From WHSW01 sp963729075 (GTDB taxonomy: Bacteria > Actinomycetota > Thermoleophilia > Solirubrobacterales > 70-9): a DNA stretch of 64,000 nt. Under the pieces are notes generated by a model. It did no database searches and had not been told where the DNA came from. It saw only the letters and a list, made by a program, of their open reading frames with translations. Each line of letters starts with the position of its first letter. The first letter of the stretch is position 1. Below, piece by piece: positions 42,890 through 53,086 of this stretch. Location: contig CAVSMU010000011.1 of NCBI GenBank assembly GCA_963729075.1, positions 1 through 64,000 of the forward strand, read 5' to 3'. Both the position numbers and the translations under genes were made by a program.

Positions 42890-44517
42890 ATGTCGCCCGA
42901 CTCGGACCAGATCGCGTCGGCCGGCTGCGCGTCAGCCGGCAGGCCGCGCTTGCCGGGCTGGCGACCGCAGCGTTCATCGCGCTGTCGATCTGGTGGCTGC
43001 TCTACGACAAGCGCGTCCCCGGCGGCGGCGATCCCGGGCGCCACCTATCGCTGGTCCAGACCTTCGCCGGCTGGCTCGCCGACGGCGACTTCGGCAAGTT
43101 CTTCGACCCCGGCGCCCAGTTCGGCGAGGACTTCTTCTACCCCCCGCTCGTGCACTTCATCGGCAGCATCCCCTCGGCGCTCGGCCTCGCGACCCAGGAC
43201 TGGGCGGTGATCGCCGCCAACCTCGTCTTCGTCCCGATGCTCTCCGCGGGCTGCTTTTTGGTCGGTCGGATGACCTACGGGCCGACGGCGGGGCTCCTCG
43301 CGGTGGTCTTCGCGCTCGCGACGCCGATGGTGCTGAGCCTCTTTCACGTCTTCATGCTCGACGCGCCGCTGGCGGGGTCGGTGGCGATCACGCTCTGGGC
43401 GCTGCTCGCCTCCGATCGCTTCAGCCGCCGGCGCGAGACGGCGCTGGCGGGCGCGCTCCTCGGCGTCGCGACGCTGACCAAGACGCCTGCGCCCCTGTTC
43501 CTGGCCGGACCGGCGGCGGTGATGCTGATCGGGGGCGGCTGGCGACAGTGGCGAAACCTGCTGATCGGCGCGGGAGTCGCGCTGCTGGTGGCCGGGCCGT
43601 ACTACCTGATCAACCTCGACGAGTTCATCAGCACCTCGGAGACGACCACGATCGCGGGCAACACGGGTGCGACGGGGGGCGCGTCCCTGGCCGCGGAACC
43701 CCGGTTCTCGTTCGACAACTTCGCCTACTACGGCTGGGTCGGGGTCAACCTCCAGTACTTCGTCCCGCTGCTGGCGCTGCTCGGCGTCGGCCTGGTCCAC
43801 GCGCTGCGCGAGATCCGCAGGCGTCCGTACGTGCCGGAGCTCGTCGCGGGCCTGGTGGTCGGATATCTCGCCCCGATGCTGGTCCTCTCGATCCGCGACC
43901 CCCGTTACACCCTGCCGCTGGTGGTCTACGTGGCGGTGATCGCGACCGGATGGATCGCGGTCACACGCCGGGCCGTGCTTGCCGCGATCGGGGCGGCGGT
44001 GCTCGCCGCGGCCGTGGTCGTCAACGTTGCCGCGGCGGTCACCGACGACGTGCCCACGGCCCAGATCTCGATCCCTGGCGACAGCCCGGCCGAGGAGATC
44101 CAGCCTGGTCGCTTGACCTTCATGGACGGGCGGGGCTACGTCGTCGGACCGCCGCGCCCCGACCCGTTCTGGGACCGGATGCTGACCGCCGCCGAGCGCG
44201 AGGGCGTCGAGACCGCGCAGATCCTGGCGCGCGAGACGCCGCTCTGGGGCACCGACGTGATCGGCTTCGAAGTGCTCGCGCTCGAGCACGGGATCCTCGG
44301 AAGCTTGTCGGTCGAAGGGGGGGTCAGCCAGCCGGACCTGAGGATCAACACATGGTGGACGAGCGACGAGCACTTCGTCGACGTCGTCGGGCTCCCCGAG
44401 CCCTGCGGACACGTCGAGGAGGGCTCGCTTCCTCCGCCGGGCCGCGAGCCGGTGCAGCTCGCCGTCGCGGTCGAGCGCCGGGTCGGGGACCACTACGAGC
44501 GCTGGTGCGACTTCTGA
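42890..44517 (+). CDS. GT39/ArnT-like polytopic membrane glycosyltransferase, N-terminal frame break
   Basis: The main frame, clearly coding from about 42930, reads QAALAGLATAAFIALSIWWL (first helix) and then PGGGDPGRHLSLVQTFAGWL, FFYPPLVHFIGSIPSALGL and about ten further membrane helices, as in GT39/PMT-like enzymes with an Asp in the first outer loop. No start exists in this frame. ATG 42890 begins MSPDSDQIASAG in the neighbouring frame, and a one-base change near 42915-42935 joins the two. GTG 43150 is the first standard start in the main frame, but it cuts off helix 1. It ends 13 bases before the first epimerase gene. Confidence 0.7.
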
Positions 44518-44530
44518 GCGATCGTCTAGC

Positions 44531-45604
44531 GTGGGCGCGTTGAGAGTCCTGATCACAGGCGGGGCAGGCTTCGTCGGTGCCAACGTCGCCACCGCACTCG
44601 CCGAGCGCCATCCGGACTGGGAGCTGATCGCGCTCGACAACCTCCACCGGCGCGGCTCGGAGCTCAACCTGCCCAGGCTCGAGGCCGCGGGGGTGGCGTT
44701 CGCCCGTGGCGATGTTCGCAGCGCCGAGGCGCTGGCGGCGATCGAGCCGATCGACGCCCTGATCGAGTGCTCGGGCGAGCCCTCGGCGCTCGCCGGGGCG
44801 GCGGGCGAGACCGCCTACCCGGTCGAGACCAACCTGCTTGGCGCCCACCGCTGCCTCGAGCTCGCGCGGCGCGACGACGCCCAGCTCATCTTCCTTTCGA
44901 CGAGCAGGGTCTACCCGTACCCGGCGCTGCGCGCGCTGGAGCTCGATGAGGGGCCGACGCGCTTTACGCTTCGCGACCCGCAGCCCGCCGAGGGCGCCTC
45001 GGGCGCCGGGATCTCCGAGCGCTTCGGGCTCGCGGGGCCGCGCACCCTGTACGGCGCCACCAAGCTCGCCGCCGAGCTGCTGATCGCGGAGTACGCCGAG
45101 AACTTCGGTCTCGCGACCGTGATCGACCGCTGCGGGGTGATCGCAGGGCCGTGGCAGATGGGGCGCGTCGACCAGGGGGTGTTCGCGCTCTGGGCGCTCC
45201 ATCATCACTTCGGGCGGCCGTTGGCCTACATCGGCCACGGCGGATCGGGCAAGCAGGTGCGCGACCTGCTGCACGTCGCAGACCTCGTCGACCTGCTCGA
45301 ACGCCAGCTGCTGGACCCCGAGGGCTGGCGCGGCTTCGTCGGCAACGTCGGCGGCGGGCGCGAGCGCAGCCTCTCGCTACGCGAGGCGACCGAGATCTGC
45401 CGCGAGCTGACCGGCAACGAGGTCGAGATCGCCGCGATGCCCGAGACCCGCCCGGGCGACGTCCCCCTGTACGTGTCCGACTGCGCGCTGCTCTTCGAGC
45501 ACACCGACTGGCGCCCGCGCCGCGGCCCCCGCGAGGTGCTCGCCGACACGGTCGACTGGATCGACGGCAACGGCGCCGAGCTCGCCGCGGCCCTGGAGAT
45601 CTGA
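44531..45604 (+). CDS. NAD-dependent epimerase/dehydratase (extended SDR), first of pair
   Basis: The protein begins VLITGGAGFVGANVATALAE, the NAD-binding GXXGXXG of extended SDR nucleotide-sugar enzymes, followed by LIECSGEPSALAGAAGETAY and FLSTSRVYPYPALRALELDE. The catalytic YxxxK is YGATKLAAELLIAEYAENFG near residue 180. It acts on a nucleotide-activated sugar, probably supplying a modified donor to the glycosyltransferases downstream. The closest subfamily could be CDP-tyvelose/paratose epimerases. Start GTG 44531 or TTG 44540. It is followed by a paralogue after five bases. Confidence 0.85.
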   Translation: MGALRVLITGGAGFVGANVATALAERHPDWELIALDNLHRRGSELNLPRLEAAGVAFARGDVRSAEALAAIEPIDALIECSGEPSALAGAAGETAYPVETNLLGAHRCLELARRDDAQLIFLSTSRVYPYPALRALELDEGPTRFTLRDPQPAEGASGAGISERFGLAGPRTLYGATKLAAELLIAEYAENFGLATVIDRCGVIAGPWQMGRVDQGVFALWALHHHFGRPLAYIGHGGSGKQVRDLLHVADLVDLLERQLLDPEGWRGFVGNVGGGRERSLSLREATEICRELTGNEVEIAAMPETRPGDVPLYVSDCALLFEHTDWRPRRGPREVLADTVDWIDGNGAELAAALEI

Positions 45605-45608
45605 GGCC

Positions 45609-46676
45609 ATGGCCGTCGCGGTGGTCACCGGCTCAGGCGGCCTGATCGGCTCCGAGGCCGCTCGCCGCCTGGTCGAGGCAGGGCTCGACGTGGTCGGGAT
45701 CGAGAACGATCTGCGCGCGACGTTCTTCGGCCCCGACGCCTCGACCGCGCCGACGACCGCCGAGCTGCGCCGAACCCTGCCCGGCTTTCATCACGCCGAG
45801 CTCGACGTTCGCGACGCGGACGGGGTCGAGCGCCTGTTCCGCGAGCAGGCCGGGCGGATCGCGGTCGTCGTCCACGCCGCCGCCCAGCCCTCACACGACT
45901 GGGCGGCGCGCGATCCCCGGACCGACTTCGAAGTCAACGCCGACGGCACGCTCAACCTGCTCGAGGCGACCCGGGCCCACGCACCCGACGCGCCGTTCGT
46001 CTTCTGCTCGACCAACAAGGTCTACGGCGACGCGCCGAACCGGCTCCCGCTCGAGGAGGGCCCGACCCGGCTCGACCTCCCCGAGTCCCACCCCTGCCAC
46101 GACGGGATCGACACGTCGATGTCGATCGACCGCTCGACTCACTCGCTGTTCGGGGTCTCGAAGGCGGCGGCGGACCTGCTGGTGCAGGAGTACGGCCGCT
46201 ACTTCGACATGCCGACCGTGTGCCTTCGCGGCGGCTGCCTCACCGGCCCCGGCCACGCCGGCGCCGAGCTGCACGGGTTCCTCGCCTACCTGATGAAGTG
46301 CGTCGTCACCGGAGCGCCCTACACGGTCTTCGGCTACGGCGGCAAGCAGGTCCGCGACAACCTCCACGCCGCAGACTTCGTCGACGCGTTCGAGGCGTAC
46401 CGCGCCGACCCGCGGCCGGCGGCCGTCTACAACATCGGCGGCGGTCGCGAGGCAAACTGCTCGATGCTCGAGGCGATCTCCGGCTGCGAGCGGATCGCCG
46501 GCCGCGAGCTCGACTGGGAGCTCTCGGAGACGCCCCGCGTCGGCGATCACCGCTGGTGGATCTCGGACCTGTCGGAGTTCCGCGCCGACTACCCGGACTG
46601 GGCGCCGAGCCGGGGGATCGACGAGATCCTGGTCGAGATCCACGACCGCAACGCCGAGCGGTGGCTCGATGGGTGA
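45609..46676 (+). CDS. NAD-dependent epimerase (CDP-paratose 2-epimerase-like), second of pair
   Basis: The 355-residue SDR protein starts VAVVTGSGGLIGSEAARRLV and has VVVHAAAQPSHDWAARDPRT, CSTNKVYGDAPNRLPLEEGP and a long insert before SLFGVSKAAADLLVQEYGRY. The PSHDWA motif and the insertion HDGIDTSMSIDRSTHSLFGV are typical of CDP-paratose/tyvelose 2-epimerases (RfbE). The active-site residue usually Tyr in YxxxK appears as F in FGVSK here, a substitution also seen in parts of this subfamily as I recall. It overlaps the start of the methyltransferase gene by eight bases. Confidence 0.82.
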   Translation: MAVAVVTGSGGLIGSEAARRLVEAGLDVVGIENDLRATFFGPDASTAPTTAELRRTLPGFHHAELDVRDADGVERLFREQAGRIAVVVHAAAQPSHDWAARDPRTDFEVNADGTLNLLEATRAHAPDAPFVFCSTNKVYGDAPNRLPLEEGPTRLDLPESHPCHDGIDTSMSIDRSTHSLFGVSKAAADLLVQEYGRYFDMPTVCLRGGCLTGPGHAGAELHGFLAYLMKCVVTGAPYTVFGYGGKQVRDNLHAADFVDAFEAYRADPRPAAVYNIGGGREANCSMLEAISGCERIAGRELDWELSETPRVGDHRWWISDLSEFRADYPDWAPSRGIDEILVEIHDRNAERWLDG

Positions 46677-47580
46677 CCACGCGGAGGCCGCGTCGGAGCC
46701 CGCGCGGTCGTGTGCGTGGTGCGGGGAGCCGCTCGCCGATGTCGACCGTCGCCCCGGGCTGGCGATCTGCCGCGCGTGCGGGGCGGCGACCACTGACCCC
46801 GTGCCCTCCGACGACGAGCTCGAGCGCGCCTATGCCAGCTGGTACCGACCGCCTGGCGGCCGCTTCGCCGGGCCGGGCGACCGGCTCCTGGCGCGCTCGC
46901 GCGGGGTGCTCGCCCGGCGCCTCGACCGGATCGCCCCGCCCGGGCCGGTGCTCGACGTCGGCTCGGGCGAGGGGGCGCTGCTGCGCGCGCTGCGGGATCG
47001 CGGTCGGGAAGCGGTCGGGCTGGAGCGCGAGGCGTCGGGGCCCGGCGTGCGGGCCGGCGATTTGCGCGACGTCGATGAGCGGTGGGCGGCGATCGTCCTC
47101 TGGCACTCGCTCGAGCATCTGCGCGACCCGGGCGACGTGGCCGCCCACGCCGCCGGACTGCTCGCCGAGCGCGGCGTGCTCGTGATCGCGATGCCCAACG
47201 CGGCGAGCCTGCAGGCGCGCGCCTTCGGGGACCGCTGGTTCGCGCTCGACCTGCCGCGCCATCTCGTCCACGTGCCGGCCGCGGCGCTCGTCGGGCGACT
47301 CGAGGCGCTCGGGCTGCGGGTCGAGCGGGTCAGCCACGCTCGCGGGGGCCAGATCGCCTTCGGCTGGCTGCAGGGCCTGGTCGGCTTGCTGCCGGGCCGG
47401 CCCGACCTCTACGACGCGCTCCGCCGGCCGGAGGCGCGGAGACGGCCGCTCGGGGGCGCGCGGAGGGCGGCGACGATCGCCGCAGGCGCCGCGCTCTCGC
47501 CGGTGGCGGTGGCGGCGAGCGCGGTCGAGATCGGCGCCGGGCGCGGCGGCACCGTCTACGTCGAGGCGCGGCGTGTCTGA
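46669..47580 (+). CDS. SAM-dependent methyltransferase with N-terminal zinc-ribbon-like segment
   Basis: The 303-residue protein has an N-terminal Cys pair set (CAWCGEPLADVDRR, ICRACGAATTDP) resembling a zinc ribbon. A class I methyltransferase domain follows: VLDVGSGEGALLRALRDRGR (SAM motif I), VLWHSLEHLRDPGDVAAHAA and VLVIAMPNAASLQARAFGDR. This Methyltransf_23-type layout is common in sugar C- or O-methyltransferases of polysaccharide loci. It overlaps both neighbours. The target sugar is unknown. Confidence 0.82.
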   Translation: MGDHAEAASEPARSCAWCGEPLADVDRRPGLAICRACGAATTDPVPSDDELERAYASWYRPPGGRFAGPGDRLLARSRGVLARRLDRIAPPGPVLDVGSGEGALLRALRDRGREAVGLEREASGPGVRAGDLRDVDERWAAIVLWHSLEHLRDPGDVAAHAAGLLAERGVLVIAMPNAASLQARAFGDRWFALDLPRHLVHVPAAALVGRLEALGLRVERVSHARGGQIAFGWLQGLVGLLPGRPDLYDALRRPEARRRPLGGARRAATIAAGAALSPVAVAASAVEIGAGRGGTVYVEARRV

Positions 47581-49162
47581 GCGCGGCGGGCCCGCGGCCG
47601 GGGCCGCCGGGACCGCGGATGGCCGCCATTACACTGCCGACGCGATGACCGCGGTCGACAGGCCGGAGGCAACGGGCGTCCCTCCGGCTCGGCCCGCGGC
47701 CGTCGCCGCATTCGCCTCCCAGCATGCCCTTCTGCTCATCGTCGGCCTCGGCGCGCTGCTGCGGTTCGCGACCCTCGGGGTGCAGGGCTTCTGGCTCGAC
47801 GAGCAGGTGACCGTGAGCCTGATCCAGCAGGGACCGATCGACCTGCTGAAGTCGGTCCAGGCCGGCGAGTCGAACCCGGCCCTGTACTACCTGCTCGCCG
47901 GCGGTTTCGAGCACGTCTTCGGAAGCAGCGAGTTCGCGGTGCGCTCGGTCTCGGCACTGGTCGGGACGGCGACGATCCCGGTCGTCTACGCGGCCGCGAA
48001 GGCCCTCGCCTCGCGGCGCGCGGGGCTGATCGCGGCGGCGCTCGCGGCCACCAGCCCGCTGCTGATCTGGTACTCGCAGGAGGCCCGCAACTACTCCCTG
48101 CTCGTCTTCGTGGCGGCGCTCTCCTTCCTGTGCTTCGTGCGCGCGCTCGACGAGCGGGACCAGCGCTGGCTCTGGGGCTGGGCGCTCACCTCGGCGCTGG
48201 CGCTGGCGACGCACTACTTCGCGTTCTTTCTGATCGTGCCCGAGCTCGCCTGGCTGCTGGTTCGGCGGCGCGGCACGCGGCTCGACACTGTCCTCGCCGC
48301 CGGCGTGATCGCGGTCGTCGGCCTCGCGCTGCTGCCGCTGCTGGCGACCCAGCGCGGGCGCGGCGACTGGATCGGCGCATACGACCTCCTCGATCGCCTG
48401 TGGCAGGTCCCGGAGCACTTCCTCGTCGGCCTGCAGGTCCCCTGGGAGGCACTGCCGGCCGTCGTCGTGGTGGCGCTGGCGGCCGTGGTCGCCTACGCGG
48501 CGGTGAGGGCCGGACGGGCCTCGTGGAGGGTGATCGCGATCCCGGCGACCGTGTTCGCCGCCGGGCTCGCGATGCTGCTGATCGCGGTCGCGACCGGCGA
48601 CGACTACGTCCTCAGCCGCAACCTGCTCGAGCTCTGGATCCCGTTCGCGGTCGCGATCGCGCTGCTCCTCGCCGCCCCGGCGATCGGGCGGCTGGGGACC
48701 GCCGTCGCGGTCGTCCTCTGCAGCATCGGCGTCGCGCTCGCCGTCTGGATCCCGGCGACGCCGGCGGCGCAGCGGCCGAACTACGACGAACTGGCCGCCG
48801 AGCTGGGATCGACCGAGGCCGGCCGGCTGATCGTCTCGCAGACGAGCTTCAGCTCGCCGCTGATCCTTTACCTCGACGGGGCTCGAGTGGCCGCCGACGA
48901 CGAGCTGTCTGCCTCGGAGCTGGTCGTGATCGAGCAGCGGCCGACCGACGACTACGGGGTCGGCCTCTGCTGGTGGATCGCGACGTGCGGCGGCGTCGAC
49001 GTCGAGCCGCCACCGCCGTTCGAGGTGCCGCCGGAGTTCAGCCTCGAACGCAGCGGATCGACGCCGGAGTTCGACTACAGCGTCTACACCGCCCCGCGAC
49101 CGATCCCGATCGAACGGCCGGTCGAGTACTTCACCCCACGGGCCTTCGTGCAGGAGCCGTGA
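47573..49162 (+). CDS. GT39/PMT-like polytopic membrane glycosyltransferase
   Basis: The 529-residue protein begins inside the methyltransferase stop; ATG 47645 is an alternative start and may be the true one. It has about ten membrane helices and the GT39 outer-loop signature RFATLGVQGFWLDEQVTVSL, with the conserved Asp-Glu pair, followed by NPALYYLLAGGFEHVFGSSE and SPLLIWYSQEARNYSLLVFV. The C-terminal about 130 residues form an outside soluble domain. Such enzymes use polyprenyl-phosphate sugars as donors at the outer face. It precedes another membrane protein by a GTGA overlap. Confidence 0.85.
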   Translation: MSERGGPAAGAAGTADGRHYTADAMTAVDRPEATGVPPARPAAVAAFASQHALLLIVGLGALLRFATLGVQGFWLDEQVTVSLIQQGPIDLLKSVQAGESNPALYYLLAGGFEHVFGSSEFAVRSVSALVGTATIPVVYAAAKALASRRAGLIAAALAATSPLLIWYSQEARNYSLLVFVAALSFLCFVRALDERDQRWLWGWALTSALALATHYFAFFLIVPELAWLLVRRRGTRLDTVLAAGVIAVVGLALLPLLATQRGRGDWIGAYDLLDRLWQVPEHFLVGLQVPWEALPAVVVVALAAVVAYAAVRAGRASWRVIAIPATVFAAGLAMLLIAVATGDDYVLSRNLLELWIPFAVAIALLLAAPAIGRLGTAVAVVLCSIGVALAVWIPATPAAQRPNYDELAAELGSTEAGRLIVSQTSFSSPLILYLDGARVAADDELSASELVVIEQRPTDDYGVGLCWWIATCGGVDVEPPPPFEVPPEFSLERSGSTPEFDYSVYTAPRPIPIERPVEYFTPRAFVQEP

Positions 49163-51123
49163 GCGCGGAGGCCGAAGCCGCCTCCCGAACCGTGCGCCCG
49201 GTCCGGCCGCGCGCGCTGACGGTGGCGCTCGAGGTCGTGACCTCGACCTGGTTCCTCGGCGTGCTCGTCTTTGTCGCGACCTGGGGCGGCGGGCTGGTCT
49301 CGCCGGTCGAGCCGAGCATCGACCACTCGTTCCACGCCGGCCTCAACATGGCGGCCGTCCACGGGCTGGACTTCGGCTCCGACATCGTCGTGACCTACGG
49401 GCCACTCGGCTTCTTGAAGTCCTACCTCGTCTTCTTCCCCGGTACGGCCCGGCTCGCGGTCGCGTACGGGGTCGTCCTGCACCTGGCGCTCTGCATCAGC
49501 CTCGTCTGGGCGCTGAGGCGCAACTTCGGCGCGCTGATCGCGGTCGTCATCGCGCTGGCCATCGCGGCGCTCGCTCGCGGCGACCTCTCGGCTGTCGCAG
49601 TCCGTGACGACGCGGCGGTCGTCGTGCTCGCATTCATCTGGTGCGTCGCTGCACTCAGCGACGACTCCCCCGCCTGGACCCGGAAGCTGGTCGTCTATGG
49701 CGGCGGCCCGTTCGCAGCGATCGAGGTCCTCGCGAAGCTCAATCCGGGGGCGCTGGTGCTCGCGCTTGTCGCGATCACCGTCGTGGCGATCGAGGACAAC
49801 CGTTGGCGAAACCTCGCGATCCTGGCGAGCGGCTTCCTTGGAAGCCTTGCGGTGCTGTGGTTCGCGTCCGGGCAGGGACTCGGCGACATCGGCGGCTATA
49901 TCGGGGGCAGCCTCGATCTCGTCTCCGGGTACTCGAGCGGCGCGCGGTTCGACTATGGCTTCGACCAGCGCGACTACGACTACGTGCTCACGCCGCTGGT
50001 GATCGGCGCCGCCGGCGCCATTGCCTGGATCTCGACCCGCAACCTCGGCGGCGGGCGGCGAGCGCTGCTGCTGCTCATGACCGCGGTGGTCGTGTTCACG
50101 GCCGCGAAGGGGGGCTTCGTCTCCCATGACATCTTCCACATGGCCGCCTTCTACGCGATCGTCGCCGGCGTCCTTGTCGCCTTCCCGCTCCCCACGGGAA
50201 CCGGGGTCCGAATCGCGGCGCTGGCGGCCACCGTCGGCGCAATCGGAGCCGGCCTCACCACCGAGTTCCCGGGCTACCCGCTGACGAACCCGCTCGAGAA
50301 CGCCCGCAACGGGGTCGAGACGGTGGCGACGATGCTCGACGGCGGGCGTCTCGAGGACAGAATCGCTGCCAACCGCGCGAGCGAAGTCGCCTCCTACGAG
50401 CTCGATCAGGGCAGCCGCGAGCTGCTCGACGACCACACGGTGGCGGTCGACCCGTCCGAGGTGGCGGTCGCGTGGGCGAACGACCTCGACTGGCGTCCGC
50501 TGCCCGTGTTCCAGCCTTATATGGCGTGGACCGAGGATCTCGACCGGCGAAACGCCGAGACGATGGCCTCCGACGACGGGCCGCAGCGGATCCTGCGCCA
50601 GAACCTGAACGCGCTCGGTCGCTACCCCGCATTCGAGTCGCCGGCGGCGATGATCGCGATGCTCTGCAACTTCGAGGCGCTGCGCACGACCGAGGAATGG
50701 CAGGTGCTCGGGCGCGTCGAGGACCGATGCGGCGAGCCGCGCCACATCGGGACCGCCGAGGGCACCTACGGGGAGCCCTTCGAGGTGCCCCGGGCGCCCG
50801 CCGACAGCGTCGTCTTCGCCGAGGTGCACGGGATCCAGGTCGCGGGGCTCGAGCGGCTGCGAACGATGCTGCTGCGCTCCCGCGGCCGGCAGGTCAAGTT
50901 CGGGGACGACGACCGCCTGTACACGTTCATCGCCGCGACCGCCGCGGACGGCCTGTTGCTGCGGGCGCCGCCCGGGATCGACTTCCCGGCCCCGTTCGAG
51001 CTCGCCCCGAACGAGGACGAGGTGACCTTCCTGTACGAGGGCGGGGCGGCGGGCAAGCCGCTGACGGTCGATTTCTTCGCGATGCCGGTCCGCCCGGCGG
51101 CCGGGCTCGAGGCGGGCGCGTAG
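49159..51123 (+). CDS. Large polytopic membrane protein with C-terminal outside domain
   Basis: Starting at GTG 49159, the 654-residue protein has about ten membrane helices (about residues 25-400), with the loop PSIDHSFHAGLNMAAVHGLD and VVTYGPLGFLKSYLVFFPGT near the N-terminus, and GYSSGARFDYGFDQRDYDYV in the middle. A soluble C-terminal domain (about 410-654) includes DDHTVAVDPSEVAVAWANDL and NLNALGRYPAFESPAAM. The overall plan resembles GT39-like or Wzy-type glycan enzymes, but I see no signature that decides. It lies in the same run of overlapping genes as the GT39 protein. The next gene begins 85 bases later. Confidence 0.7.
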   Translation: MSAEAEAASRTVRPVRPRALTVALEVVTSTWFLGVLVFVATWGGGLVSPVEPSIDHSFHAGLNMAAVHGLDFGSDIVVTYGPLGFLKSYLVFFPGTARLAVAYGVVLHLALCISLVWALRRNFGALIAVVIALAIAALARGDLSAVAVRDDAAVVVLAFIWCVAALSDDSPAWTRKLVVYGGGPFAAIEVLAKLNPGALVLALVAITVVAIEDNRWRNLAILASGFLGSLAVLWFASGQGLGDIGGYIGGSLDLVSGYSSGARFDYGFDQRDYDYVLTPLVIGAAGAIAWISTRNLGGGRRALLLLMTAVVVFTAAKGGFVSHDIFHMAAFYAIVAGVLVAFPLPTGTGVRIAALAATVGAIGAGLTTEFPGYPLTNPLENARNGVETVATMLDGGRLEDRIAANRASEVASYELDQGSRELLDDHTVAVDPSEVAVAWANDLDWRPLPVFQPYMAWTEDLDRRNAETMASDDGPQRILRQNLNALGRYPAFESPAAMIAMLCNFEALRTTEEWQVLGRVEDRCGEPRHIGTAEGTYGEPFEVPRAPADSVVFAEVHGIQVAGLERLRTMLLRSRGRQVKFGDDDRLYTFIAATAADGLLLRAPPGIDFPAPFELAPNEDEVTFLYEGGAAGKPLTVDFFAMPVRPAAGLEAGA

Positions 51124-51208
51124 CCGCCCGGGAGGCGCGTCCGCGGACCCCGGTGCTTGACTTCCACTCGATGTCGCACAGGGCGAGCCCGGGCGAAGGG
51201 AGGCGCCG

Positions 51209-53086
51209 GTGAGCGGCGGCCCGCCGACGCCGGTGGCGTTCTACTGCGTCTCGAGCGACGCCTACTTCCTGGGCGCGGTCGGGATGATCAACTCGCTGCG
51301 CCTGCAGGGCCACGACGAGCCGGTCTACGTGATGGACTGCGGCCTGTCCGCGCCCCGGCGCGAGCTGCTCTCCCCGCACGTCACGCTCGTCGCCGCGCCG
51401 GAGGGCCGGGAGCCGTTCACGCTCAAGGCGGTCCTGCCGCTCGCCCGGCCGGCGGAGACGATGGTCCTGATCGACACCGACGTCATCGTGACCCGCCCGC
51501 TGGGGCCGCTGATCTCCGACGCCGGCGAGGGCCGGGTGGTCGCGTTCAAGAACCACGCCGACCGGTTCGTCGACGAATGGGCGGAGCTGCTCGACCTGGC
51601 GCCCCTGGAGCGCCGCCCTTACCTGTGCTCGGGCCTCGTCGCGCTCGGGCGGGAGCAGGGCGAGGCCGTCCTCGAGCTGGTCGAGGACCGCGAGCCCCGG
51701 ATCGACTACGGGCGCTCCTACTTCGGCGACCACGATCCCGGCTACCCGCTGCTCTACGCCGACCAGGACGTGCTGAACGCAGTGCTCGCCAGCCGCTTGG
51801 GCGCCGAGCGGGTGGTCGCGCTCGACCACCGCCTGGCGCCGATGACCCCGTTCGACGGCGTCGAGGTGGTCGACGAACGGCGGCTCCGCTGCGCCTATGC
51901 GGACGGCACAGAGCCGTACCTGCTCCATCACTCCCTGTCGCCGAAGCCGTGGCAGCGCCCGTCGCCCGAGGGCCCCTACACGCGGCTGCTGCGCCGGGCG
52001 CTCTCGGGCCCGGACGTCGAGATCGCGCTACCGGCCGCCGAGGTTCCCCGCCGGCTGCGCACCGGGGCCGCTCGGCCGGGCCGAGGGCCGGGCCGGCGCC
52101 CGGGAACGGCTTCGCCGGCTCGTCCCCCGGAGGGCCGGGCGGTGAGCGCCGCGGCGGCCTTCTACTGCGTCGCCGACTCGCGCTACTTCCCGGGCGCGGT
52201 CGGGCTCGTCAACTCCCTGCGACTGGTGGGCCACCGCGAGCCGATCCTGGTGCTCGACACCGGGCTGACCGATGCGCAGCGGGCCCTGCTCGAGCCACAG
52301 GCCGAGATCGTCCCCAGCCCGAGCGACGCGCCGCCGTGGCTGCTGAAGACGGTCGCCCCGCTCTCCCGCCCGGCCGCCGTGATGGTGCTGCTCGACGCCG
52401 ACCTCGTCGTCACCCGCCCGCTGACCGATTTGGTCGAAGGCGCAGCGAGCGGGCGGCTGGTGGCGTTTCGCAACCCGATCGACAGGTTCGTGCCCGAATG
52501 GGGCGAGCTGCTCGACCTCGGGCCGGCACGGCGGCGCGACTACCTGAGCTCGGCCGCGATCTGCGTCGGGCGCTCGCTCGGAGTCGAGGTGCTCGACCTG
52601 ATGCAGGAACGCCAGCGGGTGGTCGACTTCGAGCTCACCCATTGGCGGCGCGACCGCCCGGGGTACGCGTTCACGTTCGCCGACCAGGACGTCTTCAACG
52701 CGATCCTCGCCACCCGGATCGACCCTGAGCGGGTCGTCGCCCTCGACCAGCGCCTTGCCGCCACCCCCCCGTTCACCGGCCTGCGGCTCGTCGACGAGCG
52801 CACGCTGCGCTGCGCCTACGCGGACGCCACCGCGCCGTATCTGGTCCATCATCACACCGTGAAGCCGTGGCTCGAGCCGACCCACCACGGCGTCTACTCG
52901 AGGCTGCTGCGACGGCTGCTGATCGGCGACGACCTCGCGGTCGCGGTGCCGGCTGACGAGGTCCCGCCGCGGCTGCGAACCGGGCTTCGCGCCTACGCCG
53001 ACCGCAAGCGCACGAACGTCCGCGAGCGCTTTCGCTGGCACGTGCGCGAGCCGCTCGCCGCACGACGGAGGGGCAGGGGGCGTTGA
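51209..53086 (+). CDS. Two-module GT8-like glycosyltransferase; probably two genes joined by a one-base insertion
   Basis: The 625-residue reading frame holds two GT-A/GT8-like modules. Each has an opening like FYCVSSDAYFLGAVGMINSL, a DxD motif (DTD in module 1, DAD in module 2, within LIDTDVIVTRPL-like sequence), a late DQDVLNAVL or DQDVFNAIL, and a C-terminal KPWxxP. In module 1 the tail after RLRTG turns into low-quality Pro/Arg/Gly sequence. Shifting two frames restores a proper tail, LGRAEGRAGARERLRRLVPR, ending at a TGA that overlaps GTG 52142. A one-base excess in GGGG (52064-52067) explains this. So the true genes may be 51209-52144 and 52142-53086. Confidence 0.8.
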   Translation: MSGGPPTPVAFYCVSSDAYFLGAVGMINSLRLQGHDEPVYVMDCGLSAPRRELLSPHVTLVAAPEGREPFTLKAVLPLARPAETMVLIDTDVIVTRPLGPLISDAGEGRVVAFKNHADRFVDEWAELLDLAPLERRPYLCSGLVALGREQGEAVLELVEDREPRIDYGRSYFGDHDPGYPLLYADQDVLNAVLASRLGAERVVALDHRLAPMTPFDGVEVVDERRLRCAYADGTEPYLLHHSLSPKPWQRPSPEGPYTRLLRRALSGPDVEIALPAAEVPRRLRTGAARPGRGPGRRPGTASPARPPEGRAVSAAAAFYCVADSRYFPGAVGLVNSLRLVGHREPILVLDTGLTDAQRALLEPQAEIVPSPSDAPPWLLKTVAPLSRPAAVMVLLDADLVVTRPLTDLVEGAASGRLVAFRNPIDRFVPEWGELLDLGPARRRDYLSSAAICVGRSLGVEVLDLMQERQRVVDFELTHWRRDRPGYAFTFADQDVFNAILATRIDPERVVALDQRLAATPPFTGLRLVDERTLRCAYADATAPYLVHHHTVKPWLEPTHHGVYSRLLRRLLIGDDLAVAVPADEVPPRLRTGLRAYADRKRTNVRERFRWHVREPLAARRRGRGR

